Below are positions 53,809 through 62,377 of a DNA stretch of 64,000 bases, piece after piece; the stretch's first letter is position 1, and every line of letters begins with the position of its first letter. Source of the stretch: Rhizobium sp. ACO-34A (GTDB lineage Bacteria > Pseudomonadota > Alphaproteobacteria > Rhizobiales > Rhizobiaceae). The position numbers were made by a program, and so were the translations under genes. The DNA lies in contig CP021371.1 of assembly GCA_002600635.1 (NCBI GenBank), positions 2,421,001 through 2,485,000 on the forward strand. Reading direction: 5' to 3'. The notes beneath the pieces are model-generated. The model searched no databases. It had not been told where the DNA came from and was given only the letters and a program-made list of their open reading frames with translations.

Positions 53809-55109
53809 GCCTCGGCGCTCGCAAGATCGATCAGGTGCATGTAGGAACCGGCGACATTTCCGCGTTGCAGTCCCACTTGCCCCAGATCCGCTCCGAGCGC
53901 GTCCTCCACCGCGAACAGGCGGTCGGCCTCGCCTTCGGAAACGATCGACGCATAATGGAACTCATGCGCGGACATCGGCGCCATGAAGAAATCCGTCAGC
54001 GGCACCAGCGAGCGATACCCCAGATGGCGCTTGCGCTGGGCATAGCTGGTGACGACGGGAAGGAGACCGAGCATCCCGTGGCTTGCGCCGTCGCCATCGA
54101 CCAGCGCTTCGCCGAGCGTCATGTAGCCGCCGCACTCGCCATAGATCTTCACGCCGCGGGCTGTCGCATCGAGCATTCCGGCCCGGAAAACGGAGGCCGC
54201 GGCAAGCGTCCCGGCATGCAATTCCGGATAGCCGCCCGGCAGATAGATCGCATCGGCTTCAGCTGACGGGGGCTCATTGGCAAGCGGTGAGAAGAACGAG
54301 ATTTCCGCTCCACGCCGGCGCCAGCCGAGCAGCATGTGCTCGTAGCAGAAGGCGAAGGCGACATCTCGCGCGACGGCGATCTTCTGCCCGAGCGGCGGAA
54401 GGCGATCGATATTGGCTTCCGACGCACGGTCGGGAATGTGTCGGGCCGTGCGCATGATCGCATCGAGATCGCAGCCCGCCTCGACGGTCGCTGCGGCCTT
54501 GTCGATGAAGGCTTCCAGCTCGCCGTGTTCACCGGCCTGGACGAGACCGAGATGCCGCTCCGGCAGATGCAGCGACGCATCGCTGCGGATGACGCCCATG
54601 ACCGGCATGCGGATGCCGCCAAGCGCCTCGCGCAGCATCGTCTCGTGCCTGTCGCTGCCGACCCGGTTGAGGATGACACCAACGACGCGGGTATCAATGC
54701 GGAAATTGGCAAAGCCGCTGACCAGCGCAGCAATCGAATGGGACGTCTTGGCGCAATCGACCACGAGGATGATGGAAAGTCCGAGGATCGACGCCAGATC
54801 GGCCGCCGAACCACGGCCGTCGGCGGCTCCATCGAACAGCCCCATCATCGCCTCGATCACCAGGTCCTTGCCGCCAAAACGATGAATGGCGGCATTGGCG
54901 AGCAGCAATTCGCTGCGCATGCCCCAGGGGTCAAAATTGAGACAGGTCTCTCCGCTCGCAGCCGCATGAAACGCCGGATCGATGTAATCGGGGCCGGCCT
55001 TGCCGGGGGCGATCGCATAGCCGTTGCGCTTCAGCGCCCGGAGCAGTCCGAGCGTCACGGTCGTCTTGCCTGCGCCGGAAGACGGCGCTGCGATCAGGAG
55101 CCCGCTCAT
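53805..55109 (-). CDS. cobB: Cobyrinate a,c-diamide synthase (hydrogenobyrinate type)
   Basis: A 434-residue amidotransferase. The ATP-binding P-loop is APSSGAGKTT near the N-terminus; the class I glutamine amidotransferase domain is C-terminal with its nucleophile Cys in YGECGGYMTLG. It amidates the a and c side chains using glutamine and ATP. It overlaps cobC and cobA by 4 bp. Confidence 0.94.
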   Translation of the reverse strand: MSGLLIAAPSSGAGKTTVTLGLLRALKRNGYAIAPGKAGPDYIDPAFHAAASGETCLNFDPWGMRSELLLANAAIHRFGGKDLVIEAMMGLFDGAADGRGSAADLASILGLSIILVVDCAKTSHSIAALVSGFANFRIDTRVVGVILNRVGSDRHETMLREALGGIRMPVMGVIRSDASLHLPERHLGLVQAGEHGELEAFIDKAAATVEAGCDLDAIMRTARHIPDRASEANIDRLPPLGQKIAVARDVAFAFCYEHMLLGWRRRGAEISFFSPLANEPPSAEADAIYLPGGYPELHAGTLAAASVFRAGMLDATARGVKIYGECGGYMTLGEALVDGDGASHGMLGLLPVVTSYAQRKRHLGYRSLVPLTDFFMAPMSAHEFHYASIVSEGEADRLFAVEDALGADLGQVGLQRGNVAGSYMHLIDLASAEA

Positions 55110-55948
55110 GCGCTGTCCTTCCTTTGCCGGTCGGCAAACGGATCGCTGAGCAGTTCACGCCCTGATAATGCGCCGAGCCAGTCGAGAGAAGGCCTGAGAC
55201 GCACCACCTCGCCGACCACGACGATGGCAGGTGGCTCGAGACCGGAGGCGGTGACATCCTCCACCACCCGGCCGAGCGTCGTCTCCAGCACCTTCTGCGC
55301 TGGCGTCGCCGCATCGCAGACAAAGGCAACCGGCTCGTCCGGCGAACGTCCCGAAGCAATCAGGTTGGCGCTGATGGCGGCAATATGCTTCATCGCCATG
55401 TACATCACGATGACGGGCGAACCGCGTCCGATTGCCTCCCAGTCGATCCGGTCGGGAACGACGCCGGAGGAATCATGCCCCGTCAGGAAGGTGACGGCGT
55501 GATTGATCTCGCGATGGGTGACAGGAATGCCGGCATAGGCAAGACCGCCGATGCCGGCGGTAATGCCGGGAACGATGCGGAACGGCACGCCATGTTCGAT
55601 CAGCGTCAGCGCCTCCTCGCCACCGCGACCGAAGACGAAAGGATCGCCGCCCTTGAGACGCAGGACCTTGCGGCCCTCCTTGGCAAGCTCGACCAGCCGC
55701 AATGAAATGTCGCGCTGCCTGGCGGAAGGCTTGCCGCCGCGCTTTCCCGCATATTCGAGTTCTGCACCGGCACGCGCGAGTTTCAGGCAATCCTCGTTGA
55801 CCAGCGCATCATGGACGATCACATCCGCTTCGCTGAGAGCCTTTGCCGCAAGCAGCGTCAGGAGACCGGGATCGCCCGGGCCCGCGCCCGCCAGCCAGAC
55901 ATGGCCGGGCATCATCGAAGGCAGATTGGAAAAGGGATCGAAACTCAT
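55106..55948 (-). CDS. cobA: Uroporphyrinogen-III C-methyltransferase
   Basis: A 280-residue SUMT. The SAM-binding motif is VWLAGAGPGDPGLLTLLAAKAL, then RLKGGDPFVFGRGGEEAL and IPVTHREINHAVTFLTGH, all diagnostic. It makes precorrin-2 from uroporphyrinogen III. The CysG dehydrogenase/ferrochelatase part is absent, as in dedicated cobalamin SUMTs. It is the first gene of the minus-strand cobADCB run. Confidence 0.95.
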   Translation of the reverse strand: MSFDPFSNLPSMMPGHVWLAGAGPGDPGLLTLLAAKALSEADVIVHDALVNEDCLKLARAGAELEYAGKRGGKPSARQRDISLRLVELAKEGRKVLRLKGGDPFVFGRGGEEALTLIEHGVPFRIVPGITAGIGGLAYAGIPVTHREINHAVTFLTGHDSSGVVPDRIDWEAIGRGSPVIVMYMAMKHIAAISANLIASGRSPDEPVAFVCDAATPAQKVLETTLGRVVEDVTASGLEPPAIVVVGEVVRLRPSLDWLGALSGRELLSDPFADRQRKDSA

Positions 55949-56040
55949 GGCCTTGCTCTATGCTTCGCATGACGAAATTGCAATCGGAGAAGCCTCTCGC
56001 GACGCTTTCGGTCGAGCCCGCGAACGCCTATAACAACGTG

Positions 56041-57171
56041 ATGACCGAAGCTGCGAAACCCGCATCGAACACCCCTGCAGAAGGCCGCACCGAACGGCCC
56101 GAAGGGCCTCTGCGTACGGGCTGGACCACAGGAGCCTGCGCGACGGCTGCCACCAAGGCGGCACTGACGGCACTGATAACCGGCGAATTCCCCGACCCGG
56201 TCACCATCCGGCTGCCACGCGGCGAGGAACCGGCCTTCGCGCTGGCCTTCGAGACCCTTGGCGACGGCTACGCAATGGCCGGCATCGTCAAGGATGCCGG
56301 AGACGATCCGGATGTCACTCATGGCGCAACGGTAATCGCCTCAGTGCGCCCCTTGCCGCCCGGAAGCGGTATCCGCTTTGCTGCCGGCGACGGGGTCGGC
56401 ACCGTGACCCGTCCCGGCCTGCCGATCCCGGTCGGCGAAGCCGCGATCAATCCGGTGCCCCGTTCCATGATGTCGGCCGAGGTCATGGCGCTCTGTTCGG
56501 AACACGGGCTTGCGGGCGATGTGGAGATCACCATTTCCATTCCCGGCGGCGACGAGATCGCCCGCCAGACATGGAACCCGCGCCTCGGCATCATTGGCGG
56601 CCTATCCGTTCTCGGCACCACCGGAGTGGTGCATCCATTTTCCTGCGCCGCCTGGATCCATTCGATCCATCGCGGCATCGATGTCGCCCGCGCCGAAGGT
56701 ATCACCCATGTTCTCGGCGCCACCGGTTCGACATCGGAAAAGACCGCTCAGCTCATGTACGGACTGCCGGATGGTGCGCTGCTCGACATGGGGGATTTCG
56801 CGGGTGGCCTGCTGAAATACCTGCGCGCGCATCCCATTCCCCGACTGACGATTGCCGGCGGTTTTGCCAAGATGGCCAAGCTCGCCCAAGGGGCGCTCGA
56901 TCTTCATTCCTCGCGAAGTCAGATCGACAATAACTATTTTCTTTCATTATCTTGCGTAAAAAACCTGGACCGATCAATCAAAGACAGGATCAAGGACACC
57001 AACACTGCACTGGAAGTCTTTGAGATCATGAAAAAAAACAACATAAACATCGCCATTCCGATTGCTGAGGGCGCACGGCACACCGCCATCGAGACACTGC
57101 GCGGCGCACCGGTTGAAGTCGACGTGGTGGTGACGGACCGGCAAGGCAATGTCATCGGCCGGGCGCCCTGA
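56041..57171 (+). CDS. cbiD: Cobalt-precorrin-5B C1-methyltransferase CbiD, with low-GC insert-like patch
   Basis: A 376-residue CbiD. LRTGWTTGACATAATKAAL, GDGVGTVTRPGLPIPVGEAAINPVPR and GFAKMAKLAQGALDLHSSRS are family blocks. In alphaproteobacteria CbiD takes the place of CobF in ring contraction. Bases 56920-57064 are only about 38% GC by hand count and use TTA, ATA, TCA and AAA codons unlike the rest, although the frame is intact and the residues align with a CbiD C-terminus. ATG 56041 is used; the divergent gap to cobA is 92 bp. It overlaps nothing and is followed directly by cobK. Confidence 0.92.
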   Translation: MTEAAKPASNTPAEGRTERPEGPLRTGWTTGACATAATKAALTALITGEFPDPVTIRLPRGEEPAFALAFETLGDGYAMAGIVKDAGDDPDVTHGATVIASVRPLPPGSGIRFAAGDGVGTVTRPGLPIPVGEAAINPVPRSMMSAEVMALCSEHGLAGDVEITISIPGGDEIARQTWNPRLGIIGGLSVLGTTGVVHPFSCAAWIHSIHRGIDVARAEGITHVLGATGSTSEKTAQLMYGLPDGALLDMGDFAGGLLKYLRAHPIPRLTIAGGFAKMAKLAQGALDLHSSRSQIDNNYFLSLSCVKNLDRSIKDRIKDTNTALEVFEIMKKNNINIAIPIAEGARHTAIETLRGAPVEVDVVVTDRQGNVIGRAP

Positions 57172-57172
57172 C

Positions 57173-57844
57173 ATGCCGGAGAAGATCCTGATCCTTGGCG
57201 GTACGGCGGAGGCCGCCGATCTTGCAGCCAGACTGGTCGCCGAGGGGAAGGTGGATGTCCTGACTTCGCTTGCAGGCCGCACCGCCAACCCCGCCCCGAT
57301 TGCCGGCACCATCCGTATCGGCGGCTTCGGAGGCGTCGAAGGGCTGGCAAGATTTCTGACCGAAAACCATATCGACCGGGTGATCGATGCCACCCACCCC
57401 TTCGCGACCCGGATTTCGGAAAACGCCCGCCTCGCCTGTACGAGCGCCGGGATATCGCTGGAGCGCCTCGACCGGCCATCATGGGTTCGCGAAGACAAGG
57501 ACCGGTGGATCGAGGTGGCCACCCTGGAAGAAGCGGCGGCAGCATTGCCGGGCGGTGCCCGCACCTTCCTCGCGCTCGGTCGACAATACCTCTCCGCTTT
57601 CGAGACGCGCGACGATTGCCACTTCGTCATCCGCATGGTCGACCCGCCACAGAAGACGCTCGGCTTCCGGGATTTCGAACTGATCCTCGGCAAGCCCTCC
57701 GCAGATCCCCGCTCGGAGGCCGAATTGCTGAAACGGCATCGGATCACGCACCTCGTCTGCCGCAACTCCGGCGGTAATGCCGGTTACGGCAAGATCCTTG
57801 CAGCCCGTGAACTGTCGCTTCCGGTGGTGATGATAAGGCGCTGA
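57173..57844 (+). CDS. cobK: Precorrin-6A reductase
   Basis: A 223-residue Rossmann-type reductase. It opens ILILGGTAEAADLAARL; DATHPFATRISENA and LVCRNSGGNAGYGKILAARELSLPVVMI are CobK/CbiJ signatures. It reduces precorrin-6A with NADPH. The ATG lies 1 bp after the cbiD stop, so the two are coupled. Confidence 0.94.
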   Translation: MPEKILILGGTAEAADLAARLVAEGKVDVLTSLAGRTANPAPIAGTIRIGGFGGVEGLARFLTENHIDRVIDATHPFATRISENARLACTSAGISLERLDRPSWVREDKDRWIEVATLEEAAAALPGGARTFLALGRQYLSAFETRDDCHFVIRMVDPPQKTLGFRDFELILGKPSADPRSEAELLKRHRITHLVCRNSGGNAGYGKILAARELSLPVVMIRR

Positions 57845-57948
57845 CCGCATACGAAATTCCGTCCCGCTCGGCCAGAAGCCAGCCATGGTTCGCCTGCAAG
57901 ATCCACATCACCCGGATCATGCACCTCATTCAATAAGCATACACATCA

Positions 57949-57977
57949 TTGACATCGCAATTTAATAAGTATACTTA
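57949..57977 (+). promoter_or_regulatory. Promoter with palindromic operator for the flavoprotein gene
   Basis: TTGACA (57949-57954) and TATACT (57970-57975) are 15 bp apart. The -10 is inside a perfect 12-bp palindrome TAAGTATACTTA (57966-57977), a shape typical of MarR/TetR sites. No such regulator gene is adjacent. The transcript leader is about 115 nt. Confidence 0.5.
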
Positions 57978-58096
57978 CTTATATGCCGACGGAGGAGGAC
58001 GACCGTCACACAAAATCAAGGATGAGGATTTTCCGGCAACGGCGTTGTTGGTCGGAATGTCGTTCTCGTCAGCACCTAGCGGAGGAGCAGATCGCA

Positions 58097-60025
58097 ATGC
58101 AGTTTCATCTCAACGGGTTCCGAACCGGCGATCCGGACGTATCGATCCCGTCAAAGTCTCCTGCGGAGACGACGCACCCCGAAACCTTGCCGGCGGAGGT
58201 CGACGTGCTCATCATTGGCTGCGGTCCGGCCGCGCTGACGCTCGCTGCCCAGCTATCGGCATTTCCCGACATCAGCACGGCAATCGTGGACCAAAGAGAT
58301 GGCCCCCTCCTGCTGGGTCAAGCCGATGGCATCGCCTGTCGCACCATGGAAATGTTCAACGCCTTCGGTTTTGCCGAGCGTGTGCTTCGTGAATCCTACT
58401 GGGTCAATGAAACCGCCTTCTGGAGACCGGATGCGGCCGCGCGTAACAACGTCGTCCGACATGGCCGAGTGCAGGACGTGGAAGACGGCCTCTCCGAGTT
58501 TCCCCATGTCATCCTCAATCAGGCGCGCGTGCACGATTTCTATCTCGACATCATGCGCAATTCGCCGAACCGGCTCGAACCCCACTACTCCCGTCGTCTG
58601 GTCGACCTGACGATCGATCCGGACGCCGGCGATTATCCGGTAAACGCCACCCTCGAACGGCTGGATGCCGGCCATGAAGGCGAAATCGAGCAAGTCAGGG
58701 CGCGCTATGTGGCCGGCTGCGACGGCGCTCGGTCCACGGTGCGCAAATCCCTCGGCCGGGAACTGAAAGGCGATTCCGCCAATCAGGCATGGGGTGTGAT
58801 GGATGTGCTTGCCGTCACCGATTTCCCCGACATCCGCCTGAAGGCTCTGATCCAGTCCGCCGACGAAGGCAGCATCCTGATCATTCCGCGCGAAGGTGGC
58901 TACCTCGTGCGCATCTATGTCGAACTGGACAAGCTTGCCGCAAACGAGCGCGTCGCGAGCCGAAACATCACGCGGGACCAGCTCATTGCAGCGGCACAAC
59001 GGATCATGAGGCCCCATAGCCTCGAAGTGAAGGAAGTCGCGTGGTGGTCCGTCTACGAGATCGGCCAGCGGCTGACCGACAAGTTCGACGACGTGCCGGA
59101 GCAGGACGTCGGAACACGCCTGCCCCGCGTCTTCATCGCCGGCGACGCCTGCCACACCCACAGCCCCAAGGCCGGACAGGGCATGAACGTTTCCATGCAG
59201 GACACCTTCAATCTCGGCTGGAAGCTCGCCTATGTCCTTCAGGGACGCTCAGGCCCGGAACTGCTGCACAGCTACTCCGCCGAGCGGCAGGCCATTGCGC
59301 AGAACCTCATCGACTTCGACCGCGAATGGGCGAAAATGCTGAGCGCTCCGCTGAAATCGGACACCAACCCCGATGGCGTGGAGCCGGTGGAAGTGCAAAA
59401 ATACTTCGTGCAGCACGGCCGCTACACGGCCGGAACCGTAACCTGCTACACGCCGTCCGAGCTCACCGGCCCAGCAATCCATCAGCATCTTGCAACGGGC
59501 TTTCCGGTCGGCATGCGTTTCCATTCCGCGCCGGTGGTCCGGCTCGCCGATGCGAAGCCCATGCATCTCGGCCACGCCATGAAAGCCGATGGCCGCTTCA
59601 GGCTCTTCGCCTTCGCCCCGGATGAGGACCCGGTAGCCCCGTCGTCCGCTATCCGCACGCTCTGCGATTTCCTGTCGACCGCGCCGGCTTCCCCTCTGCT
59701 GAAATATACGCCCGAGGGCGACGACGTGGATTCGCTGATCGATCTCCGCACCATCTTCCAGCAGAACCATCGCGACCTGTCGCCTGAAACGCTGCCCGCC
59801 CTTCTGCTGCCAATAAAAGGCAAGCTCGGCCTCAAGGATTACGAAAAGGCATTCTGCCACGACCTGAAGAACGGGCCCGATATCTTCGACCTGCGCGGCA
59901 TCGACCGGAAACGCGGCGCCCTCGTGGTTGTCCGTCCCGACCAGTATGTCGCCCATGTCCTGCCGCTGGACGCTCACGCCGAACTCGCCGCCTTCTTCGA
60001 CGGGTTTCTGCGACCAAGGAGATAG
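58097..60025 (+). CDS. FAD-binding aromatic monooxygenase (phenol 2-monooxygenase / 3-hydroxybenzoate 4-monooxygenase type)
   Basis: A 642-residue group A flavoprotein hydroxylase. The FAD motif is DVLIIGCGPAALTLAAQL (about 37-54), the GD motif is FIAGDACHTHSPKAGQGMN (about 347), and a C-terminal thioredoxin-like domain (about 460-642) with KAFCHDLKNGPDI matches the phenol-hydroxylase branch. It would hydroxylate a phenolic acid with NADPH and O2. The ATG at 58097 has GGAGGAG upstream. It lies alone between cobK and a nucleoside hydrolase. Confidence 0.9.
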   Translation: MQFHLNGFRTGDPDVSIPSKSPAETTHPETLPAEVDVLIIGCGPAALTLAAQLSAFPDISTAIVDQRDGPLLLGQADGIACRTMEMFNAFGFAERVLRESYWVNETAFWRPDAAARNNVVRHGRVQDVEDGLSEFPHVILNQARVHDFYLDIMRNSPNRLEPHYSRRLVDLTIDPDAGDYPVNATLERLDAGHEGEIEQVRARYVAGCDGARSTVRKSLGRELKGDSANQAWGVMDVLAVTDFPDIRLKALIQSADEGSILIIPREGGYLVRIYVELDKLAANERVASRNITRDQLIAAAQRIMRPHSLEVKEVAWWSVYEIGQRLTDKFDDVPEQDVGTRLPRVFIAGDACHTHSPKAGQGMNVSMQDTFNLGWKLAYVLQGRSGPELLHSYSAERQAIAQNLIDFDREWAKMLSAPLKSDTNPDGVEPVEVQKYFVQHGRYTAGTVTCYTPSELTGPAIHQHLATGFPVGMRFHSAPVVRLADAKPMHLGHAMKADGRFRLFAFAPDEDPVAPSSAIRTLCDFLSTAPASPLLKYTPEGDDVDSLIDLRTIFQQNHRDLSPETLPALLLPIKGKLGLKDYEKAFCHDLKNGPDIFDLRGIDRKRGALVVVRPDQYVAHVLPLDAHAELAAFFDGFLRPRR

Positions 60026-60090
60026 GCGGATTATACCGTAGCGGGTATTCGCCTTGCGGATTTGGCGAGCCGCTCCGCATGAACGACATC

Positions 60091-60185
60091 ATCCTCGGGC
60101 TCGTCCCGAGGATCTGCCATCGCTAGCCAGACGGCTTCATCGAGAGAAGACAGCCGTTGCAGATGCTCGGGACAAGCCCGAGCAT
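60091..60185. repeat. Two related palindromes of rhizobial intergenic type
   Basis: ATCCTCGGG-N5-CCCGAGGAT (60091-60113) and ATGCTCGGG-N5-CCCGAGCAT (60163-60185), each a perfect 9-bp stem. The motif CTCGGGACAAGCCCGAG is one I know as frequent between rhizobial genes. They fill the gap between the convergent flavoprotein and nucleoside hydrolase genes and may terminate both. Confidence 0.7.
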
Positions 60186-60240
60186 GGCGAAAAACGTTAT
60201 CGTTCTTATCCAAACCGACAGCAGTCGGCGGCCACCCTTT

Positions 60241-61203
60241 TCAATCTTCCTTCACGCTGACGATCGTGTCGTGAATGACCTTCAGCACCGCGTCGGGATC
60301 GATGTCGACGCAAACCTTCTGGCTTGGCAGGTTGTCCCAGTCGCTGGGACCGAATCCTCGGGTATCCGGCTTCTGGATCGTCGCGCCATCGGCAATGCCG
60401 CCGCAGACGACACGCACGGCGCCCGAGCGGGTCGTGAAGAGTTCCGGCGCCACCACATAGACGCAGGCGCAGCTGTCATGCACCACCATGCCATCGGGCA
60501 CGCGGCTCTCATAGAACTTGATGTAGAACTGCGAGAGATCGAACAGCAGCCGGGCACGGCTGGAGCCCGCCGCGTCGCGGATGTCCGCAAGCTGCTGACG
60601 CGTCATGACCGTCATCGTCGTCACATCGAGACCGACGATGACCACCGGCCAGCTGGCGGTAAACACGATATCGGCGGCTTCCGGATCGCCATGGATATTG
60701 GCCTCGGCAGCCGGCGTCACATTGCCGTTGATATCGAAGGCGCCGCCCATGATGACGACTTGCCTGACCAGAGAAACGATCTCAGGATCTTCCTTCAAGG
60801 CATTGGCAAGGTTTGTCATTCTCCCAACAGCGACAAGTGTCACCTCACCCGGATTGGCCCGGACGGTATCCACGATGAAGCGATGGGCCGGGCGCGGATC
60901 GAGCGGCAGGTCGATCACCTCGGGCACGCCGATATTGCCAAGGCCGTCATCGCCGTGAATCAGCGTCGGCGGCTCGTGGCTGACGCGATGCGGGATGAAG
61001 GTCTCGCCGGCGCCGCGCGCGACGGGGGCGTCGATCTTCCATTCGCGCTTGAGGAACAGCGCGTTGCGCGTCGTCGTCTCGATGGTCGCGTTACCGAAGA
61101 CCGTGGTCACACCAAGAAGATCGATCTCCTGATGGTGGTGAAGGAAGAGCAGCGCCATGGCGTCATCGACGCCCGGATCAGTATCGAAAATGACCTTGTG
61201 CAT
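60241..61203 (-). CDS. Inosine-uridine-type nucleoside hydrolase
   Basis: A 320-residue calcium-dependent nucleoside hydrolase. The metal cluster motif DTDPGVDDAMAL (7-18) is intact, and the GGAFDINGNVTPAAEANIHGDPEAA block (about 160-184) provides further ligands; HDSCACVYVV holds the C-terminal Asp/His site. It splits ribonucleosides into base and ribose. It is a single gene; purine or pyrimidine preference is not decidable. Confidence 0.92.
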   Translation of the reverse strand: MHKVIFDTDPGVDDAMALLFLHHHQEIDLLGVTTVFGNATIETTTRNALFLKREWKIDAPVARGAGETFIPHRVSHEPPTLIHGDDGLGNIGVPEVIDLPLDPRPAHRFIVDTVRANPGEVTLVAVGRMTNLANALKEDPEIVSLVRQVVIMGGAFDINGNVTPAAEANIHGDPEAADIVFTASWPVVIVGLDVTTMTVMTRQQLADIRDAAGSSRARLLFDLSQFYIKFYESRVPDGMVVHDSCACVYVVAPELFTTRSGAVRVVCGGIADGATIQKPDTRGFGPSDWDNLPSQKVCVDIDPDAVLKVIHDTIVSVKED

Positions 61204-61250
61204 GAAATCCGCCGAATTGCGTTTTGGAAGGAATGCGAAGCCGTTGTCTT

Positions 61251-61319
61251 AGAGCAATTCCAGCAAAAGTGTGAAGCGGTTTTGCGTCAGGAATTGCGCC
61301 GAAACAAAGAGATAGAGCA
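61251..61319. repeat. Rhizobial palindromic repeat upstream of nucleoside hydrolase
   Basis: AGAGCAATTCCAGCAAAA at one end and TTTTGCGTCAGGAATTGC further on form a long imperfect hairpin, followed by AACAAAGAGATAGAGC. This sequence type is one of the commonest intergenic repeats in Rhizobiales genomes. It may lie in the promoter region of the hydrolase. Confidence 0.75.
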
Positions 61320-61390
61320 TAATCCGACCGGAGTGAAACGCGGATCGACAGGATTCTGCTCAAAGATTTGCCGATGGCGCGCTAACCGGA

Positions 61391-61846
61391 TCAGATGCCC
61401 GATTGCGCGAATTCGGCCATCAACCCGGGAAAGTCCTCCATGGGCGGAAATTTCGGGTAGCTGTGCCGTGCCGGCGTCTGCGCCCAGGGCAGCTTTTCGC
61501 TGGTGTAGCTTTCAATGAACGGGCGAAAATCACCGATATCGTCCAGCAGTGCCGAACGTATGTTGATGAAGGGTCCCATGCCATCGAAGCGGGTGAACAT
61601 CCAGCTCATGCAATAGGGACAGAAGAAGTGGCGAAGATTTCCGTGCATCCCGCCGATCACCGGCTCCAGACCGGAAACCTCGAACGCTTCCAGCGGGTAG
61701 AGCGAACTCAGCGAGAACGCGCTCGACGTCATCTTCTGGCACCCCGTGCAATGGCAGGCCATCGTCATCATCGGCCTGCCCTTCACCTTCAGCCTCACCC
61801 GCCCGCAACGGCAACTGCCTTCCGTGGTGCCGTCTTTTTCCGACAT
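61391..61846 (-). CDS. GFA family (glutathione-dependent formaldehyde-activating-like) protein
   Basis: A 151-residue zinc protein. CRCGRVRLKVKG (12-23), ACHCTGCQKMTSSAFS (30-45) and FFCPYCMSWMF (about 74-84) provide the seven-Cys zinc centre of the GFA family. Most members have no proven activity, and the formaldehyde role of Gfa itself is disputed. GGGAGG lies before the ATG at 61846; 14 bp separate it from the unknown gene upstream, so the two are probably co-transcribed. Confidence 0.88.
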   Translation of the reverse strand: MSEKDGTTEGSCRCGRVRLKVKGRPMMTMACHCTGCQKMTSSAFSLSSLYPLEAFEVSGLEPVIGGMHGNLRHFFCPYCMSWMFTRFDGMGPFINIRSALLDDIGDFRPFIESYTSEKLPWAQTPARHSYPKFPPMEDFPGLMAEFAQSGI

Positions 61847-61860
61847 GGCATTCCTCCCTT

Positions 61861-62328
61861 TCAATGATGGCCGGCCAGCTTTCGCGCACGGTCCGCATCC
61901 CGGGCATGATCCCGGCGCCTGATGAAATCGACGGCGCGCGGTCGGGGATCCTGGAGATACTGGTCCGGCCCCAGCATCTTGCGCGCGTTCAACTGTTCGG
62001 TATCGAGCGCGTCGAAATCGACATCCTCGATGATGCTGCTCCAGCCGGAGCTCAACGCAGACCAGCCCTTGCGGTGATGCGCCAGAAGCCGGTCGCGCAA
62101 CGAATAGCCGTGAAAATCGAAAGCGATGACCCCGTCGGTCACATACATATGCGCGCCCGCGAAGCCCTCGGCGGGAATGATACGCTCGGCATGAAAGCCC
62201 GAAAGCGGCGGGTCGCGGAGATAGACGCCCGCGAGGATATGGCACGCGCCGTAGCCGAAGAAGATGCGATCAGGCAGAGCCCACCGCCTTGCCGGGTCCT
62301 TCTTGATTCCACGCTTGAGGATGTACAT
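61861..62328 (-). CDS. Conserved hypothetical protein, 155 residues
   Basis: A soluble protein with basic ends and a central hydrophobic part (RIFFGYGACHILAGVYLRDPP). There are several aromatic and Gly residues and a helical, charged C-terminus (DFIRRRDHARDADRARKL). I do not recognise the family. It has codon use like its neighbours and is directly upstream of the GFA gene, which supports it being real. No good ribosome site precedes the ATG. Confidence 0.65.
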   Translation of the reverse strand: MYILKRGIKKDPARRWALPDRIFFGYGACHILAGVYLRDPPLSGFHAERIIPAEGFAGAHMYVTDGVIAFDFHGYSLRDRLLAHHRKGWSALSSGWSSIIEDVDFDALDTEQLNARKMLGPDQYLQDPRPRAVDFIRRRDHARDADRARKLAGHH

Positions 62329-62377
62329 GCGCGAAGGCTACAGCTTTGGCCGCCGCGGTCAACGGTGGCCGAACCGG

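Noticed and set aside
55949..56040. Cobalamin riboswitch in the cobA/cbiD divergent gap
   Set aside because: At 92 bp it is too short for the element, and no B12-box-like sequence is visible; the other cob gaps also lack one.
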